A stretch of 64,000 nucleotides of DNA from Limimaricola soesokkakensis (GCF_900172345.1 NZ_FWFY01000001.1:248001-312000), one strand, 5' to 3'. Shown: positions 16,505-26,740, counted from the stretch's first letter. Program-made: numbers and translations. Notes: generated by a model not told the origin, from the letters alone.

Positions 16505-17266
16505 ATGCGTTACAAGGGGAAAACGGTTCTTGTCACGGGCGCGGCCTCGGGGATCGGCGCGGCCACGGCACGGCGATTCTCGCGCGAAGGCGCGAATGTG
16601 GTGCTGTCCGACACCGACTCGGACAAGCTGGCCCAGGTGGTGCGCGACCTTCCGGCGGCGCATACGCGAACCATCACCGGCGATATCGCCAAGCCCGCCG
16701 ACTGCGAGGCGATGGTCACCACCGCGGTGGAGAATTTCGGCGGGCTCGACATCCTCGTGGCCAATGCGGGATTTGCGGTGATGGGGCCGATGGAGGAGGT
16801 CTCCGACGAGAATTTCGCCGGGGTGATCGAGAACAATCTCACCGGGACCTACCGCACCATCAAGGCGGCTTGGGAGCCGCTCAAGAAATCCAAGGGCACG
16901 ATCATCGCGACCTCTTCGGTTTCAGGCATGCGCGGCGATTTCGGAGCCTTTGCCTACGCGACCTCCAAGGCCGGCATCTCGAACCTGGTACGCTCGCTCG
17001 CGCTCGACTTCCAGCGCCATGGCATTCGAGTCAACGCGGTGGCGCCGGGTTTCACCGAGACCGGGCTGACGGCCGACATGATGAACAACGCGAAGTTCCT
17101 CGAGCGGATGCACAGCCGCATCCCGATGGGCCGCGATGGCCAGCCCGAGGAGATCGCCGGCGTGGTGGCGTTCCTTGCCAGCGAGGATGCCAGTTTCGTC
17201 AACGGGGTGATCCTGCCGGTGGATGGCGGGCTGACCGCCTCGAACGGCCAGCCGCCTTTGGCCTGA
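16505..17266 (+). CDS. SDR-family NAD(P)-dependent oxidoreductase
   Basis: This 253-residue classical short-chain dehydrogenase has the Rossmann motif TGAASGIG (11-18), NAG (VANAGF), the catalytic Ser in ATSSVSG, Tyr151 and Lys155 (YATSK), and a C-terminal DGGLTAS typical of FabG-like reductases. The acidic residue after beta-2 (SDTDSD) suggests NAD(H) preference. AAGGAG at 16492-16497 fits the ATG at 16505. The substrate is unknown. It sits between ybgC and tolQ but has its own spacing and a downstream hairpin, so it may be transcribed separately. Confidence 0.85.
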   Translation: MRYKGKTVLVTGAASGIGAATARRFSREGANVVLSDTDSDKLAQVVRDLPAAHTRTITGDIAKPADCEAMVTTAVENFGGLDILVANAGFAVMGPMEEVSDENFAGVIENNLTGTYRTIKAAWEPLKKSKGTIIATSSVSGMRGDFGAFAYATSKAGISNLVRSLALDFQRHGIRVNAVAPGFTETGLTADMMNNAKFLERMHSRIPMGRDGQPEEIAGVVAFLASEDASFVNGVILPVDGGLTASNGQPPLA

Positions 17267-17287
17267 GCGAAGGGCAGGGTGGGCAAG

Positions 17288-17314
17288 GGGCGCGGGATTG
17301 GATGATCCGCGCCC
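17288..17314 (+). terminator. hairpin after the SDR gene
   Basis: GGGCGCGG (17288-17295) pairs with CCGCGCCC (17307-17314), with AT/AT extending the stem past one bulged G. It lies 21 nt after the SDR stop and upstream of tolQ, so it probably separates the SDR transcript from the tol operon. Confidence 0.5.
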
Positions 17315-17480
17315 GTTCCGCTTGCGCGGAGTTCCGCCGATCCGGGTTGGGACGACAGGCGGAGGGCTGTTGCCTGTCACGACGCCGTGCAAAGCGCGAA
17401 GTGGATTTCGCGCCACGGATCGGTTATGCGCGCCACTAGCGGCCCGCGAGAGGCCACGCGCGTCACTAAAGAGCAGGCAG

Positions 17481-18155
17481 ATGGATCAGGTTGTAGACTT
17501 CTCGATGTGGGGGCTCTTTGCCCGCGCGACGATCACCGTCAAATTCGTCATGATCGCGCTGATCCTGGCCTCGATCTGGTGCTGGGCCGTGATCGTCGAC
17601 AAGGTGATCCAGTACCGCGCCGCCCGCGCCGAGGCCGCGCGCTTTGACCGCGCCTTCTGGTCCGGCGAGCCGCTCGACCAGCTGTTCGACGAGATCGGCG
17701 CCGACCCGAGGGGTGCCTCGCAGCGCATCTTCGCCGCCGGCATGACCGAGTGGCGCCGCTCGCACCGCCAGGATGGTGGGCTGATCGCCGGCGCGCAGGC
17801 GCGCATCGACCGCGGCATGGACGTGGCCATCGCCAAGGAGGCCTCGCGGCTTCAGCGCGGTCTGCCGGTGCTCGCCACGACTGGTTCGACCGCGCCCTTC
17901 GTGGGGCTGTTCGGCACGGTCTTCGGCATTATGAACGCCTTCATCGAGATCGCCGAGGCTCAGAACACCAACCTCGCCGTGGTGGCGCCGGGCATCGCCG
18001 AGGCGCTGCTCGCCACCGGCCTCGGCCTGATGGCCGCGATTCCGGCGGTGATCTTCTACAACAAGCTCTCGGCCGATTCCGACCGGCTGCTAGGCGGTTA
18101 CGAAGCCTTCGCGGACGAGTTCTCGACCATCCTGTCGCGCCAGCTGGACAGCTGA
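17481..18155 (+). CDS. tolQ: Tol-Pal proton channel subunit TolQ
   Basis: This 224-residue inner-membrane protein of the MotA/TolQ/ExbB family forms, with TolR, the proton channel that energises TolA. Three membrane segments are visible: about 10-35, and two C-terminal ones around 130-155 (GSTAPFVGLFGTVFGIM) and 165-190 (APGIAEALLATGLGLMAAIP). The start MDQVVDFSMWGLF at 17481 fits the family. The 214-bp gap upstream holds the SDR terminator and presumably the operon promoter; I see no gene in it. Confidence 0.95.
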   Translation: MDQVVDFSMWGLFARATITVKFVMIALILASIWCWAVIVDKVIQYRAARAEAARFDRAFWSGEPLDQLFDEIGADPRGASQRIFAAGMTEWRRSHRQDGGLIAGAQARIDRGMDVAIAKEASRLQRGLPVLATTGSTAPFVGLFGTVFGIMNAFIEIAEAQNTNLAVVAPGIAEALLATGLGLMAAIPAVIFYNKLSADSDRLLGGYEAFADEFSTILSRQLDS

Positions 18156-18156
18156 G

Positions 18157-18654
18157 ATGGGCGCAGGTGTCATGAAATCGGGCGGCGGCGGCGGCAATCG
18201 CCGCGGACGCCGCAGGGGCCGGGCGCAGCCGATGGCCGAGATCAACATCACGCCCTTCGTGGACGTGATGCTGGTGCTGCTGATCATCTTCATGGTCGCG
18301 GCGCCGCTGATGACCGTGGGCATCCCGGTGGAACTGCCGCAGACCGCCGCCTCGGCGCTGCCTTCCGACGAGGAAGAGCCGCTGACGGTGACTGTCACCG
18401 CTGAGGGCGGGCTGCTGATCCAGACCACCGAGGTGCCGCAGGGCGAGCTGATCACGCGGCTGCAGGCGATCGCCGCCGAGCGGTCGAGCAACCGCATCTT
18501 CCTGCGCGCCGACGGCGCCAATGCCTGGGATCGGGTCGCCGAGGTGATGGGCGCGCTCAATGCTGGCGGCTTCTCGAATATCGGTCTCGTCACGGATGTC
18601 GGCGGCTCGGATTTCGGGGCAGGCGCGCCGACCGCGCTGCCCTCGGGCGGCTGA
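18157..18654 (+). CDS. tolR: Tol-Pal proton channel subunit TolR
   Basis: This 165-residue protein has a Gly/Arg-rich cytoplasmic start, one membrane helix with the essential Asp (NITPFVDVMLVLLIIFMV) and a periplasmic ExbD/TolR domain. It starts one base after the tolQ stop. It transmits proton flow through TolQ to TolA. The C-terminal tail is Gly/Ala-rich. Confidence 0.95.
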   Translation: MGAGVMKSGGGGGNRRGRRRGRAQPMAEINITPFVDVMLVLLIIFMVAAPLMTVGIPVELPQTAASALPSDEEEPLTVTVTAEGGLLIQTTEVPQGELITRLQAIAAERSSNRIFLRADGANAWDRVAEVMGALNAGGFSNIGLVTDVGGSDFGAGAPTALPSGG

Positions 18655-18664
18655 GGCATTCGCG

Positions 18665-19876
18665 ATGAGCACGGGGGGCTACATCTCGGGCATCGGCCAT
18701 GCCGGCCTGCTCATCTGGCTCGTCATGGGCTGGGGGTTCGACAGCGAGCCTCTGGACTTCGAGGTCGCACCCGTTTCCGTGGTCTCGGGCGAGGAATACG
18801 CGGCTCTCGTCGCCGCCACCTCGCCGCAGCCGCAGACCGAGCTGCCACCCGCGCTTGAGAGCCCGGTGGTCGAGGAAACCCCGCCCGCGCCCGAGACACC
18901 GGTCGAGACTCCGGCCGAGGCGGCACCGCCGCCGCCCGCCCCCGAGGCACCGGCCGAGGAGACCCCGCCGCCGCCCGCGCCGGAGCCGCTGCCCGAGCCG
19001 CCGGCCGAGATGGCCGAGGAGATCGCTCCACCGCCGCCGCCGCCTGCCGCCGCGCCCGCGCCGACCCAGGTGCCCGAGATCGCCGAGCGCCCGGTGCCGC
19101 GCCCGGCGCCGCGCGTGGCGCCTGAGGCCGTCGCGCCGCCGCCGCCGGATGCGCAGGTGGCCGATGTCGTGCGCGAGGCGGCGACGCCCGAAGCCGAGAG
19201 CGCCGAGGTAGCCGAGATCGAGGAAGAGGCCACCGCGCCGGAGGAGGCCACGACCGAGATCGTGACCGAGGCCGAGGAGCCCGCCTCGGCGCCCGAAACC
19301 CCGCCCGCGCCGCAGGTGGCGGCGCTGGCGCCGCCTTCGGCGCCGCGCCCGCCGTCGCGCCCCGCGCGCGCCGCCCCCGAACCCGAACCGGCACCCGAAA
19401 CCCCGGCGCAGACCCAGACGGCCGCCTCCGAGAACGTCACGCCCGAGCCCGAACCGGCGCCGAGCACCGACACGAGCGACGCCGTGGCGGATGCGCTGGC
19501 CGCGGCCCTGGCCTCGACGCCTGCACCATCGGCCCCGGCCGCCGCCGCCAATCCCGGCCCGCCGATGACCGGTGCCGAGCAGGATGCGTTCCGCTTCGCG
19601 GTGCAGCAGTGCTGGAACGTCGATGTCGGCTCCGAAGCCGCGCGGGTGACGTTGACCGTGGCCTTCGACCTCGACCCGCAGGGGCGGGTGCAGGGCGACG
19701 TGCGGCGCATTTCCGGCGCGGGCGGCAGCGACGGCGCGATCGAGGCGGCCTTCCAAGCCGCCCGGCGCGCGATCCTGCGGTGCCAGCGCGACGGTTACGT
19801 GCTGCCCGCCGACAAGTACGAGCAGTGGAAGGAGGTCGAGATGACCTTCGATCCTTCCGGCATGAGGATGCGCTGA
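18665..19876 (+). CDS. tolA: TolA-like energy-transducing protein with Pro/Glu/Ala-rich linker
   Basis: This 403-residue protein has one N-terminal membrane helix (about 8-22), a very long low-complexity periplasmic linker (about 45-305) dominated by Pro, Ala and Glu, and a C-terminal TonB/TolA-type domain (about 310-403; [28 protein letters not shown]). TolA spans the periplasm to reach Pal and TolB. In enterobacteria the linker is a Lys/Ala coiled coil; here repeated Pro runs suggest an extended polyproline rod. Position between tolR and tolB supports the call. Confidence 0.88.
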   Translation: MSTGGYISGIGHAGLLIWLVMGWGFDSEPLDFEVAPVSVVSGEEYAALVAATSPQPQTELPPALESPVVEETPPAPETPVETPAEAAPPPPAPEAPAEETPPPPAPEPLPEPPAEMAEEIAPPPPPPAAAPAPTQVPEIAERPVPRPAPRVAPEAVAPPPPDAQVADVVREAATPEAESAEVAEIEEEATAPEEATTEIVTEAEEPASAPETPPAPQVAALAPPSAPRPPSRPARAAPEPEPAPETPAQTQTAASENVTPEPEPAPSTDTSDAVADALAAALASTPAPSAPAAAANPGPPMTGAEQDAFRFAVQQCWNVDVGSEAARVTLTVAFDLDPQGRVQGDVRRISGAGGSDGAIEAAFQAARRAILRCQRDGYVLPADKYEQWKEVEMTFDPSGMRMR

Positions 19877-19995
19877 TGTTTCGGCCCGCTCACGAAACCG
19901 TTGAACCCGCGCGCCCGAAGGGGCGTTGCCCAAACACACGCCGCTGCGCACAAAGGGGCGCCAGACCCCCGCGGCCTGACGGAACGAGGACCAAG

Positions 19996-21327
19996 ATGCT
20001 GACCAGAACCATCGCGCTTCTGCTGGCGCCGCTCGTCGCGGCGACCGTGCTTCCCGCCCCCGTGACCGCCCAGAGCGGCCCCTTGCGGATCACCATCTCC
20101 GAGGGCGTGATCGAGCCGCTGCCCTTCGCCGTGCCGGGCTTCCAGGCCGAGACCGCCGGTGCTGAGCAGATCGCCGCCGACATCACCCGCGTCGTGGCGC
20201 AGGATCTGAGCGGCACCGGGCTGTTCCGCGAAATCCCGGCCTCGTCCTTCATCTCCACGCCGGCGAGCTTCGCCAGCCCGGTCGCCTATCCAGACTGGCG
20301 CGCGATCAACGCGCAGGCGCTGATCACCGGGGCGGTCGCCGTCAATGGCGACCAGCTTACCGTGAAGTTCCGCCTCTACGACGTCTTTACCGGCGCCGAA
20401 CTGGGCGAGGGGCTGCAATTCGCGGGCACCACGGGCGGCTGGCGCCGCATGGGTCACAAGGTGGCCGACGCGGTCTATTCGCGCATCACCGGCGAGAGCG
20501 GCTATTTCGACAGCCGCGTCGTCTTCGTCTCCGAGAGCGGCCCCAAGGACAACCGTGCCCGCCGTCTCGGCATCATGGATTACGACGGCGAGAACCGGCA
20601 ATTCCTGACCGACAGCAACTCGCTCGTGCTAGCGCCGCGCTTCTCGCCCAATGGCGACCGGGTGCTCTATACCAGCTATGAGAGCGGCTTCCCGCGGATC
20701 AACCTTCTGGACGTGGCCAGCGTCGGCCGACGGCAGATCACCACGGTCGAGGGCGAAATGGCTTTCAGCCCTCGCTTTTCTAAGGATGGCGGCGCGGTGA
20801 TCTACTCGGTTTCGACGGGGGGCAACACCGACATCTACCGCACCGAACTCGGCTCCGGCTCGCATAGTCGCCTCACCTCGGCGCCCTCGATCGAAACCTC
20901 GCCCTCGCTGTCGCCCGATGGCAGCCAGATCGTGTTTGAGAGCGACCGTTCCGGCACCCAGCAGCTCTACGTCATGCCCGCGTCGGGCGGCGAGCCGCGG
21001 CGCATTTCCTTCGGCGAAGGGCGCTACGGCTCCCCGGTCTGGTCGCCGCGCGGCGATCTGATCGCCTTCACCAAGCAGAATGCGGGCCGGTTCCATATCG
21101 GCGTGATGCGCACCGACGGCTCCGAGGAGCGGCTGCTCACCTCCTCCTTCCTCGACGAGAGCCCGACCTGGGCGCCGAACGGGCGGGTGCTGATGTTCAC
21201 GCGCGAGACGCAGGGCGCCTCGGGCGGGCCGCAGATCTATTCGGTCGACATCTCGGGCCGCAATCTCAAGCAGGTGCCGACGGGCGGCTTCGCCTCCGAT
21301 CCGTCCTGGGGACCGTTGCAGCAGTAA
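19996..21327 (+). CDS. tolB: Tol-Pal periplasmic beta-propeller protein TolB
   Basis: This 443-residue protein has a signal peptide (about 1-26, cleavage after VTAQ). An N-terminal alpha/beta domain ([23 protein letters not shown]) precedes a six-bladed WD40-like propeller with repeated SPDG/SPNG motifs ([26 protein letters not shown]). It binds Pal and peptidoglycan-associated partners at the outer membrane. GAGGA at 19985-19989 supports the ATG at 19996. The 119-nt gap after tolA has no clear gene. Confidence 0.95.
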   Translation: MLTRTIALLLAPLVAATVLPAPVTAQSGPLRITISEGVIEPLPFAVPGFQAETAGAEQIAADITRVVAQDLSGTGLFREIPASSFISTPASFASPVAYPDWRAINAQALITGAVAVNGDQLTVKFRLYDVFTGAELGEGLQFAGTTGGWRRMGHKVADAVYSRITGESGYFDSRVVFVSESGPKDNRARRLGIMDYDGENRQFLTDSNSLVLAPRFSPNGDRVLYTSYESGFPRINLLDVASVGRRQITTVEGEMAFSPRFSKDGGAVIYSVSTGGNTDIYRTELGSGSHSRLTSAPSIETSPSLSPDGSQIVFESDRSGTQQLYVMPASGGEPRRISFGEGRYGSPVWSPRGDLIAFTKQNAGRFHIGVMRTDGSEERLLTSSFLDESPTWAPNGRVLMFTRETQGASGGPQIYSVDISGRNLKQVPTGGFASDPSWGPLQQ

Positions 21328-21403
21328 TGACGCGGCGTTTGCATGGGGGCGACCCCGTGCTACGCATGCCAATAATCACTCCTCGAGGGGCAGGACCAAA
21401 CAC

Positions 21404-21955
21404 ATGAACAAGTATCTCACCGCTTCCATCCTCGTCGGCGCGCTGGCTCTTTCGGCCTGCACGCGGCCCGACCGCTTCGGCGGCGGCGCAGGCGCGGGCG
21501 CCGACGGCATGGGCGCCGGCGCCGGCATGGGTGCCGGTTTCGACCAGTCGGCGATCGGGCAGGGCGGCCTCGGCGCCGGCAACCCCAACAGCCCCGAGTA
21601 CTTCGCTCAGAGCATCGGCGACCGGGTGCTGTTCGCGGTCGACCAGTCGACGCTGAGCTCCGAGGCCATGGCAACGCTGGACGGCCAGGCCCAGTGGCTG
21701 ATGACCAACACCGACTACCTCGCGGTGATCGAGGGCCATGCCGACGAGCAGGGCACGCGCGAATACAACGTGGCTCTCGGCGCGCGGCGCGCCAACGCGG
21801 CGCGCGAATACCTGATTTCGCGCGGCGTGCCGGCCTCGCGCCTGCGTACGATCTCCTACGGCAAGGAGCGCCCGGTCGCGACCTGTTCCGATCCGAGCTG
21901 CTACGCGCAGAACCGTCGCGCGGTCACCGTGATCGCGGCCGGGGCGCTGAGCTGA
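21404..21955 (+). CDS. pal: peptidoglycan-associated lipoprotein Pal
   Basis: This 183-residue outer-membrane lipoprotein has a lipobox LSAC (Cys19). A Gly/Ala/Met-rich flexible tether (about 27-50) and an OmpA-like peptidoglycan-binding domain (about 70-180) follow. The binding core is IEGHADEQGTREYNVALG and ANAAREYL. It links the outer membrane to the wall and to TolA/TolB during constriction. The stop overlaps the start of cpoB by one base. Confidence 0.95.
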   Translation: MNKYLTASILVGALALSACTRPDRFGGGAGAGADGMGAGAGMGAGFDQSAIGQGGLGAGNPNSPEYFAQSIGDRVLFAVDQSTLSSEAMATLDGQAQWLMTNTDYLAVIEGHADEQGTREYNVALGARRANAAREYLISRGVPASRLRTISYGKERPVATCSDPSCYAQNRRAVTVIAAGALS

Positions 21956-22788
21956 TGATGGCCCCCCTGCGCAGCCTCGCGCTCCTGTGCGCCCTTGCGG
22001 CTCCGGCCGCGGGGCTTGCGCAGGGGCAGGACAAGACGCTCGCCGACATCCGTCAGGAACTGTCGGTTCTCTATGGCGATATCCAGTCGCTCAGGGGCGA
22101 GCTCAACACCACCGGTGCCGCACCGCAGGCGGTGGGCGGCAATTCCGCGCTCGAACGGCTCAATGCCATCGAGGCGCAGCTTCAGGGGTTGACCTCGAAG
22201 ACCGAGGAGCTGGAGTTCCGCATCAATCGGATCACCACCGACGGCACCAACCGCGTCGGCGATCTCGAATTCCGGATCTGTGAGCTCGACGAGAACTGCG
22301 ACATCAGCCAGCTCGGCGACACGCCGTCGCTCGGTGGTGTCGACAGCGCCTCGAACGTGCCCACCCCTGCGGCGCCGGCCACGACCGGCTCCGGACCCGC
22401 GCTGGCGATTGGCGAGAAGGCGGATTTCGAGCGGGCGTCGGAGGCGCTCGCTCAAGGTGACTTTCGCGGCGCCGCTGACCAGTTTGCGGCCTATCTCCAG
22501 ACCTACCCGGGTGGTGCGCTGAGCGCCGAGGCGCTTTACAAGCGCGGCGAGGCGCTTTCCGGTCTCGGCGACAACGCGGGCGCGGCACGAGCCTATCTCG
22601 ACAGCTTCTCGGGCGATCCCGACGGCAAGGTCGCGGCGCAGGCGCTGCTGGAACTCGGCCAGTCGCTGGCGGCGCTGGGGCAGGTGCCCGATGCCTGCGT
22701 GACGCTGGGCGAGGTCGGCTCCCGTTTTCCGGGCAACCCGGCCGCGACCGAGGCACAGACCGCGATGCAGAGCCTGTCCTGTCAGTGA
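21955..22788 (+). CDS. cpoB: cell division coordinator CpoB (YbgF)
   Basis: This 277-residue periplasmic protein has a signal peptide (about 1-22), an N-terminal coiled-coil trimerisation segment (about 28-95, heptad-like LERLNAIEAQLQGL), a linker and C-terminal TPR repeats (about 160-275; GDFRGAADQFAAYLQTYP, AEALYKRGEALSGLGD). It couples Tol-Pal constriction to peptidoglycan synthesis in E. coli. The adjacent ATGs at 21955 and 21958 are equally possible. The stop overlaps the GTG of tilS. Confidence 0.92.
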   Translation: MMAPLRSLALLCALAAPAAGLAQGQDKTLADIRQELSVLYGDIQSLRGELNTTGAAPQAVGGNSALERLNAIEAQLQGLTSKTEELEFRINRITTDGTNRVGDLEFRICELDENCDISQLGDTPSLGGVDSASNVPTPAAPATTGSGPALAIGEKADFERASEALAQGDFRGAADQFAAYLQTYPGGALSAEALYKRGEALSGLGDNAGAARAYLDSFSGDPDGKVAAQALLELGQSLAALGQVPDACVTLGEVGSRFPGNPAATEAQTAMQSLSCQ

Positions 22789-24023
22789 CCGCCGAACCGG
22801 ACGATCTCGTCCGTAGCGCGACCCGATGCCTTGAGACCGGGCCCCGCAACGGGCTCGGTCTCGCCGTTTCGGGGGGCGGCGATTCCATGGCTTTGCTGCA
22901 CATGATCGGTCCCGCAGCTCGCGCGCGCGGTCTGGCCTGCCGCGTGGCGACCGTCGATCACGGCCTGCGCCCCGAAGCGCGGGCCGAGGCCGAGCGCGTG
23001 GCCGCGGCCTGCGCGCGCCTCGATCTGCCGCATGAGATCCTCGACTGGACCGGCTGGGACGAGCGCGGCAACCTGCAGGATGCGGCCCGTCGCGCGCGGC
23101 AGGCGTTGCTGGCGGATTGGGCCAGGCGTCATAATCTCGACGCGGTGGCGCTTGGCCACACGCGTGACGATCAGGCCGAAACCGTCCTGATGCGGCTCGC
23201 GCGCGGCTCCGGCGTCGACGGGCTGTCGGGCATGGCGCCAGCGCGCACGGCGGCCGGGCTGCTCTGGTTGCGCCCCTTGCTGGATCTCGGTCGCGTCGAA
23301 CTGAGGGATTGGCTGGAGAGCCGAGGCATCGGTTGGGACGAAGACCCCTCCAACGCCGATATAAGGTTCCAAAGGGTACGGGCACGCCGCGCCCTGACGG
23401 TGCTCGAGCCGGTCGGGGTGACGCCGAACGGCCTCGTGGCCACCGCCGAGCGGATGGCCTTGGCCCGTGCGGCGCTGGAGCATCTCGCGGATACGCTGTC
23501 TGCCAGGGCCGTGCATCTCGCGGCGGGGGCGGTGGCGATCGACCAAAGGGCCCTGACCGAAGCTCCGGAGGAAACACGGCTGCGACTGGTCTCCGCTGCG
23601 CTGCGCTGGATCGCGGGTAGCGACTACCGTCCCCGGATCGAGGCGCTGCGGGCGGCCCTTGCCGGAGCGAGTGTCAGGCGTCGCACGCTGGGCGGCGTCG
23701 TGCTGGAGACCTGGCGCGGCACGTTGTGGTTGAGCCGGGAGGTCGCGGCAACGGGGCCCGATGCCAAGCCCGATGCCTTGTGGGACGGGCGCTGGCAGCT
23801 GTCGGGGCCCGAGCTTTCGGGTGCGCATGTCGCGGCGCTCGGGGAGAGGGGCATGCCGCTTTGTCCCAAGTGGCGCGAATTGGGGCTGCCGCGCGCGGCG
23901 CTGCTGGCCAGCCCGGCGGTCTGGCGGGGCGAGACGCTCGTAGCAGCCCCCTGCGCCGGCGAGCCCGGTGAATGGTCCGCGCGGATTGTCGCGGATTTCC
24001 CTTATCGGGTGCTTCCGCATTGA
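22785..24023 (+). CDS. tilS: tRNA(Ile)-lysidine synthase TilS
   Basis: This 412-residue enzyme converts the anticodon C34 of tRNA-Ile(CAU) to lysidine with ATP and lysine. The PP-loop SGGGDS is at 29-34. VDHGLRPEA and GHTRDDQAETVLMRLARGSG follow, and a divergent C-terminal domain recognises tRNA. The start is GTG overlapping the cpoB stop (GTGA). Its position between cpoB and ftsH is standard for Rhodobacterales. Confidence 0.93.
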   Translation: MTAEPDDLVRSATRCLETGPRNGLGLAVSGGGDSMALLHMIGPAARARGLACRVATVDHGLRPEARAEAERVAAACARLDLPHEILDWTGWDERGNLQDAARRARQALLADWARRHNLDAVALGHTRDDQAETVLMRLARGSGVDGLSGMAPARTAAGLLWLRPLLDLGRVELRDWLESRGIGWDEDPSNADIRFQRVRARRALTVLEPVGVTPNGLVATAERMALARAALEHLADTLSARAVHLAAGAVAIDQRALTEAPEETRLRLVSAALRWIAGSDYRPRIEALRAALAGASVRRRTLGGVVLETWRGTLWLSREVAATGPDAKPDALWDGRWQLSGPELSGAHVAALGERGMPLCPKWRELGLPRAALLASPAVWRGETLVAAPCAGEPGEWSARIVADFPYRVLPH

Positions 24024-24103
24024 AGATACCGCGCCAATCTCTATCTTGATTCCATGGTCCGCGTGCCATTAAGCGCGGCCAAACCAATTTCGGAGGAAAT
24101 CCT

Positions 24104-26020
24104 TTGGGCAACGCGCGCAACATCGCCTTCTGGGTCGTGCTCTTCTTGCTGATCCTGGCGCTGTTCAACCTGTTCAGCGGCGGGCAGTCCACGCTCCAGT
24201 CGAATTCCCGCAACTATTCCGACTTCGTCGAGGCGGTGGAGACCGGCAACGTGTCGCAGGTCACGCTTGATGGCGAGGAAGTGCGCTATCGCGGTACCGA
24301 CGGGCGCGACTACGTCACCATCAAGCCCGAGGATGCCGAGGTCACGCAGCTTTTGATCGAGCGTGACATCCCGGTGAGCGCGCGCAGCCAGGAGCAGTCG
24401 GGCTTCACCACCTTCCTGCTGTCGCTGTTGCCCTTCCTGCTGCTGATCGGTGTCTGGATCTACTTCATGAACCGGATGCAGGGCGGTGGCCGTGGCGGTG
24501 CCATGGGCTTTGGAAAGAGCCGTGCCAAGCTGCTCACGGAAAAGCATGGCCGTGTCACCTTCGACGACGTGGCGGGCATCGACGAGGCGAAGGACGAACT
24601 CGAAGAGATCGTCGAATTCCTGCGCAACCCGCAGAAGTTCTCGCGCCTTGGCGGCAAGATCCCCAAGGGTGCGCTGCTGGTGGGCCCTCCGGGCACCGGT
24701 AAGACGCTTCTGGCGCGCGCCATCGCGGGCGAGGCGGGCGTGCCATTCTTCACCATTTCGGGCTCCGACTTTGTCGAGATGTTCGTGGGCGTTGGTGCTT
24801 CCCGCGTGCGCGACATGTTCGAGCAGGCCAAGAAGAACGCGCCCTGCATCGTGTTCATCGACGAGATCGACGCCGTGGGCCGGTCGCGTGGCGTAGGCTA
24901 TGGCGGCGGCAATGACGAGCGCGAGCAGACGCTGAACCAGCTCTTGGTCGAGATGGACGGCTTCGAGGCGAACGAGGGCATCATCATCGTCGCGGCGACC
25001 AACCGTCCCGACGTGCTCGACCCGGCTCTGCTGCGCCCCGGCCGCTTCGACCGCCAGGTGCAGGTGCCGAACCCCGACATCAAGGGCCGCGAGAAGATCC
25101 TCGGCGTGCATGCCCGCAAGGTGCCGCTTGGCCCCGACGTGGACCTGCGCATCATCGCGCGCGGCACGCCCGGCTTCTCGGGCGCGGACCTTGCCAACCT
25201 CGTGAACGAGGCGGCGCTGATGGCCGCACGTGTCGGCCGCCGGTTCGTCACGATGATCGATTTCGAGAACGCCAAGGACAAGGTCATGATGGGCTCGGAG
25301 CGCCGCTCCATGGTCATGACCGAGGACGAAAAGAAGCTGACCGCCTATCACGAGGCCGGTCACGCCATCGTCGGCCTCAACGTCCCGCAGCACGACCCGA
25401 TCCACAAGGCGACGATCATCCCGCGCGGCCGTGCGCTCGGTCTGGTGCTGTCGCTGCCCGAGCGCGACCAGCTCTCGGTCACCTACACCAAGTACAAGTC
25501 CAAGATCGCCATGGCGATGGGCGGCAAGGTCGCCGAGGAGCTGATCTTCGGCAAGGAGAACGTGACCTCGGGCGCTACCTCGGACATCCAGCAGGTGACC
25601 AAGATCGCCCGTGCGATGGTCACGCAGTTCGGCTTTTCGGACAAGATCGGCCATATCGACTACGCCAACGAGCAGCAGAGCTATCTCGGCTCCTACTCCG
25701 GCGGGGCGAGCCACTCGGCCGAGACCCAGAAGATCATCGACGAAGAGGTTCGCCGGATCATCGACGAGGGCTACGAGACCGCCAAGCGCATCCTGACCGA
25801 GCGCCGCGAGGATCTGGAGCGTCTGGCGCAGGGTCTTCTCGAATACGAGACGCTAACCGGCAACGAGATCACCCGCGTGATCGCGGGCGAGCCGCTGAAC
25901 CGGGGCGATGACGACGACAGCCAGAAGCCCGAGCAGGGCGGCGGCGCGTCGATCACCGCGATCCCGAAGACGCGCAAGCCCAAGCCGACGGATGGCGGGC
26001 TACCCGAGCCCAGCGCCTGA
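24104..26020 (+). CDS. ftsH: ATP-dependent zinc metalloprotease FtsH
   Basis: This 638-residue inner-membrane protease degrades misfolded membrane and regulatory proteins. It has a first TM (about 6-24), a periplasmic domain, a second TM (about 104-122), an AAA domain with Walker A GPPGTGKT (about 194-201) and second-region GRFDRQV, then the zinc site HEAGH (416-420). The start is TTG at 24104: GGAGGA at 24092-24097 is ideally placed and the sequence [10 protein letters not shown] matches the family N-terminus. A clear intrinsic terminator follows. Confidence 0.96.
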   Translation: MGNARNIAFWVVLFLLILALFNLFSGGQSTLQSNSRNYSDFVEAVETGNVSQVTLDGEEVRYRGTDGRDYVTIKPEDAEVTQLLIERDIPVSARSQEQSGFTTFLLSLLPFLLLIGVWIYFMNRMQGGGRGGAMGFGKSRAKLLTEKHGRVTFDDVAGIDEAKDELEEIVEFLRNPQKFSRLGGKIPKGALLVGPPGTGKTLLARAIAGEAGVPFFTISGSDFVEMFVGVGASRVRDMFEQAKKNAPCIVFIDEIDAVGRSRGVGYGGGNDEREQTLNQLLVEMDGFEANEGIIIVAATNRPDVLDPALLRPGRFDRQVQVPNPDIKGREKILGVHARKVPLGPDVDLRIIARGTPGFSGADLANLVNEAALMAARVGRRFVTMIDFENAKDKVMMGSERRSMVMTEDEKKLTAYHEAGHAIVGLNVPQHDPIHKATIIPRGRALGLVLSLPERDQLSVTYTKYKSKIAMAMGGKVAEELIFGKENVTSGATSDIQQVTKIARAMVTQFGFSDKIGHIDYANEQQSYLGSYSGGASHSAETQKIIDEEVRRIIDEGYETAKRILTERREDLERLAQGLLEYETLTGNEITRVIAGEPLNRGDDDDSQKPEQGGGASITAIPKTRKPKPTDGGLPEPSA

Positions 26021-26043
26021 TCAGACGTTCCACGTGAATCGAA

Positions 26044-26077
26044 AAGAGCCCCGGCCCCGCAAGGCGCCGGGGCTTTT
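26044..26077 (+). terminator. intrinsic terminator after ftsH
   Basis: GCCCCGGC (26048-26055) pairs with GCCGGGGC (26066-26073), with AAAAGA before and TTTT after. This is a classic intrinsic terminator that closes the tol-tilS-ftsH region. Confidence 0.88.
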
Positions 26078-26140
26078 CATGCGCGCTTGAGCAATACCGG
26101 GCGGACTGGCATGAGGAACGCAACCATCGCAGGAGTTTCC

Positions 26141-26740
26141 ATGCCCGCCCTTGCCCCTACCGGTTATACCGGCCGCATCACTTGGCTGGGCCGCGTGCCG
26201 CATCGCGACGCCGCGCCGATCGAAACCGAGGCGCTGAGCGAGATGCCCCTCGGCTTCGGCGGTATGGAGGGAGAGGTCCATGCCGGCCTGACCCGGCCCT
26301 CCTGTTCGCGCGTCACCGCGCAGCATTCCAAGGGCACCGAGATCCGCAACACCCGCCAGCTCAGCCTGCTTGGGGCCGAGGAGCTGGACGAGATCGCGGC
26401 GAGGCTGGGGCTGGACGCGCTCGACCCCGCTTGGCTCGGTGCGTCCGTGGTGGTGGCGGGCCTGCCGGATTTCAGCCACCTGCCGCCATCGGCACGGCTA
26501 CAGGGGCCCGATGGCTGCACGCTGGTCGTCGACATGCAGAACCGGCCCTGCCAGTTCCCTGCAATGACCATCGAAGCGGCCCGTCCCGGCCATGGCAAGG
26601 CGTTCAAGCAGGCCTCCAAGGGGCTACGGGGGGTCACGGCCTGGGTCGAGCGTCCGGGTACGCTTCGCCCCGGCGATGCGCTGCGACTGCACCTGCCCGA
26701 CCAGAGGGCGTGGCGTCCCGAGGCCCGAAACGACGCTTAA
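26141..26740 (+). CDS. MOSC domain-containing protein
   Basis: This 199-residue protein has a single MOSC fold, the sulfur-carrier domain also found at the C-terminus of molybdenum-cofactor sulfurases. Conserved elements are VHAGLTRPSC, the GTEIRNTRQLSLLGAEEL region and MQNRPCQFP with Cys. MOSC enzymes move sulfur or act in Mo-cofactor-dependent reduction; the substrate here is unknown. The start at 26141 has AGGAG 6 nt upstream. ATGs further upstream (26087, 26111) extend into sequence that looks non-coding. Confidence 0.82.
   Translation: MPALAPTGYTGRITWLGRVPHRDAAPIETEALSEMPLGFGGMEGEVHAGLTRPSCSRVTAQHSKGTEIRNTRQLSLLGAEELDEIAARLGLDALDPAWLGASVVVAGLPDFSHLPPSARLQGPDGCTLVVDMQNRPCQFPAMTIEAARPGHGKAFKQASKGLRGVTAWVERPGTLRPGDALRLHLPDQRAWRPEARNDA

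Noticed and set aside
18840-19470. Tandem repeat or recombination hotspot in tolA
   Set aside because: The Pro-rich codons recur irregularly without an exact repeat unit. It is low-complexity coding sequence, not a DNA repeat array.
18590-19951. Gly/Arg-rich antisense protein over tolA
   Set aside because: It is the reverse complement of Pro/Ala/Glu codons. The composition is an artefact of the tolA linker.
24041-25714. 557-codon antisense frame over ftsH
   Set aside because: It is a shadow typical of G+C-rich genes. It has no domain and no ribosome site, and ftsH is unambiguous.
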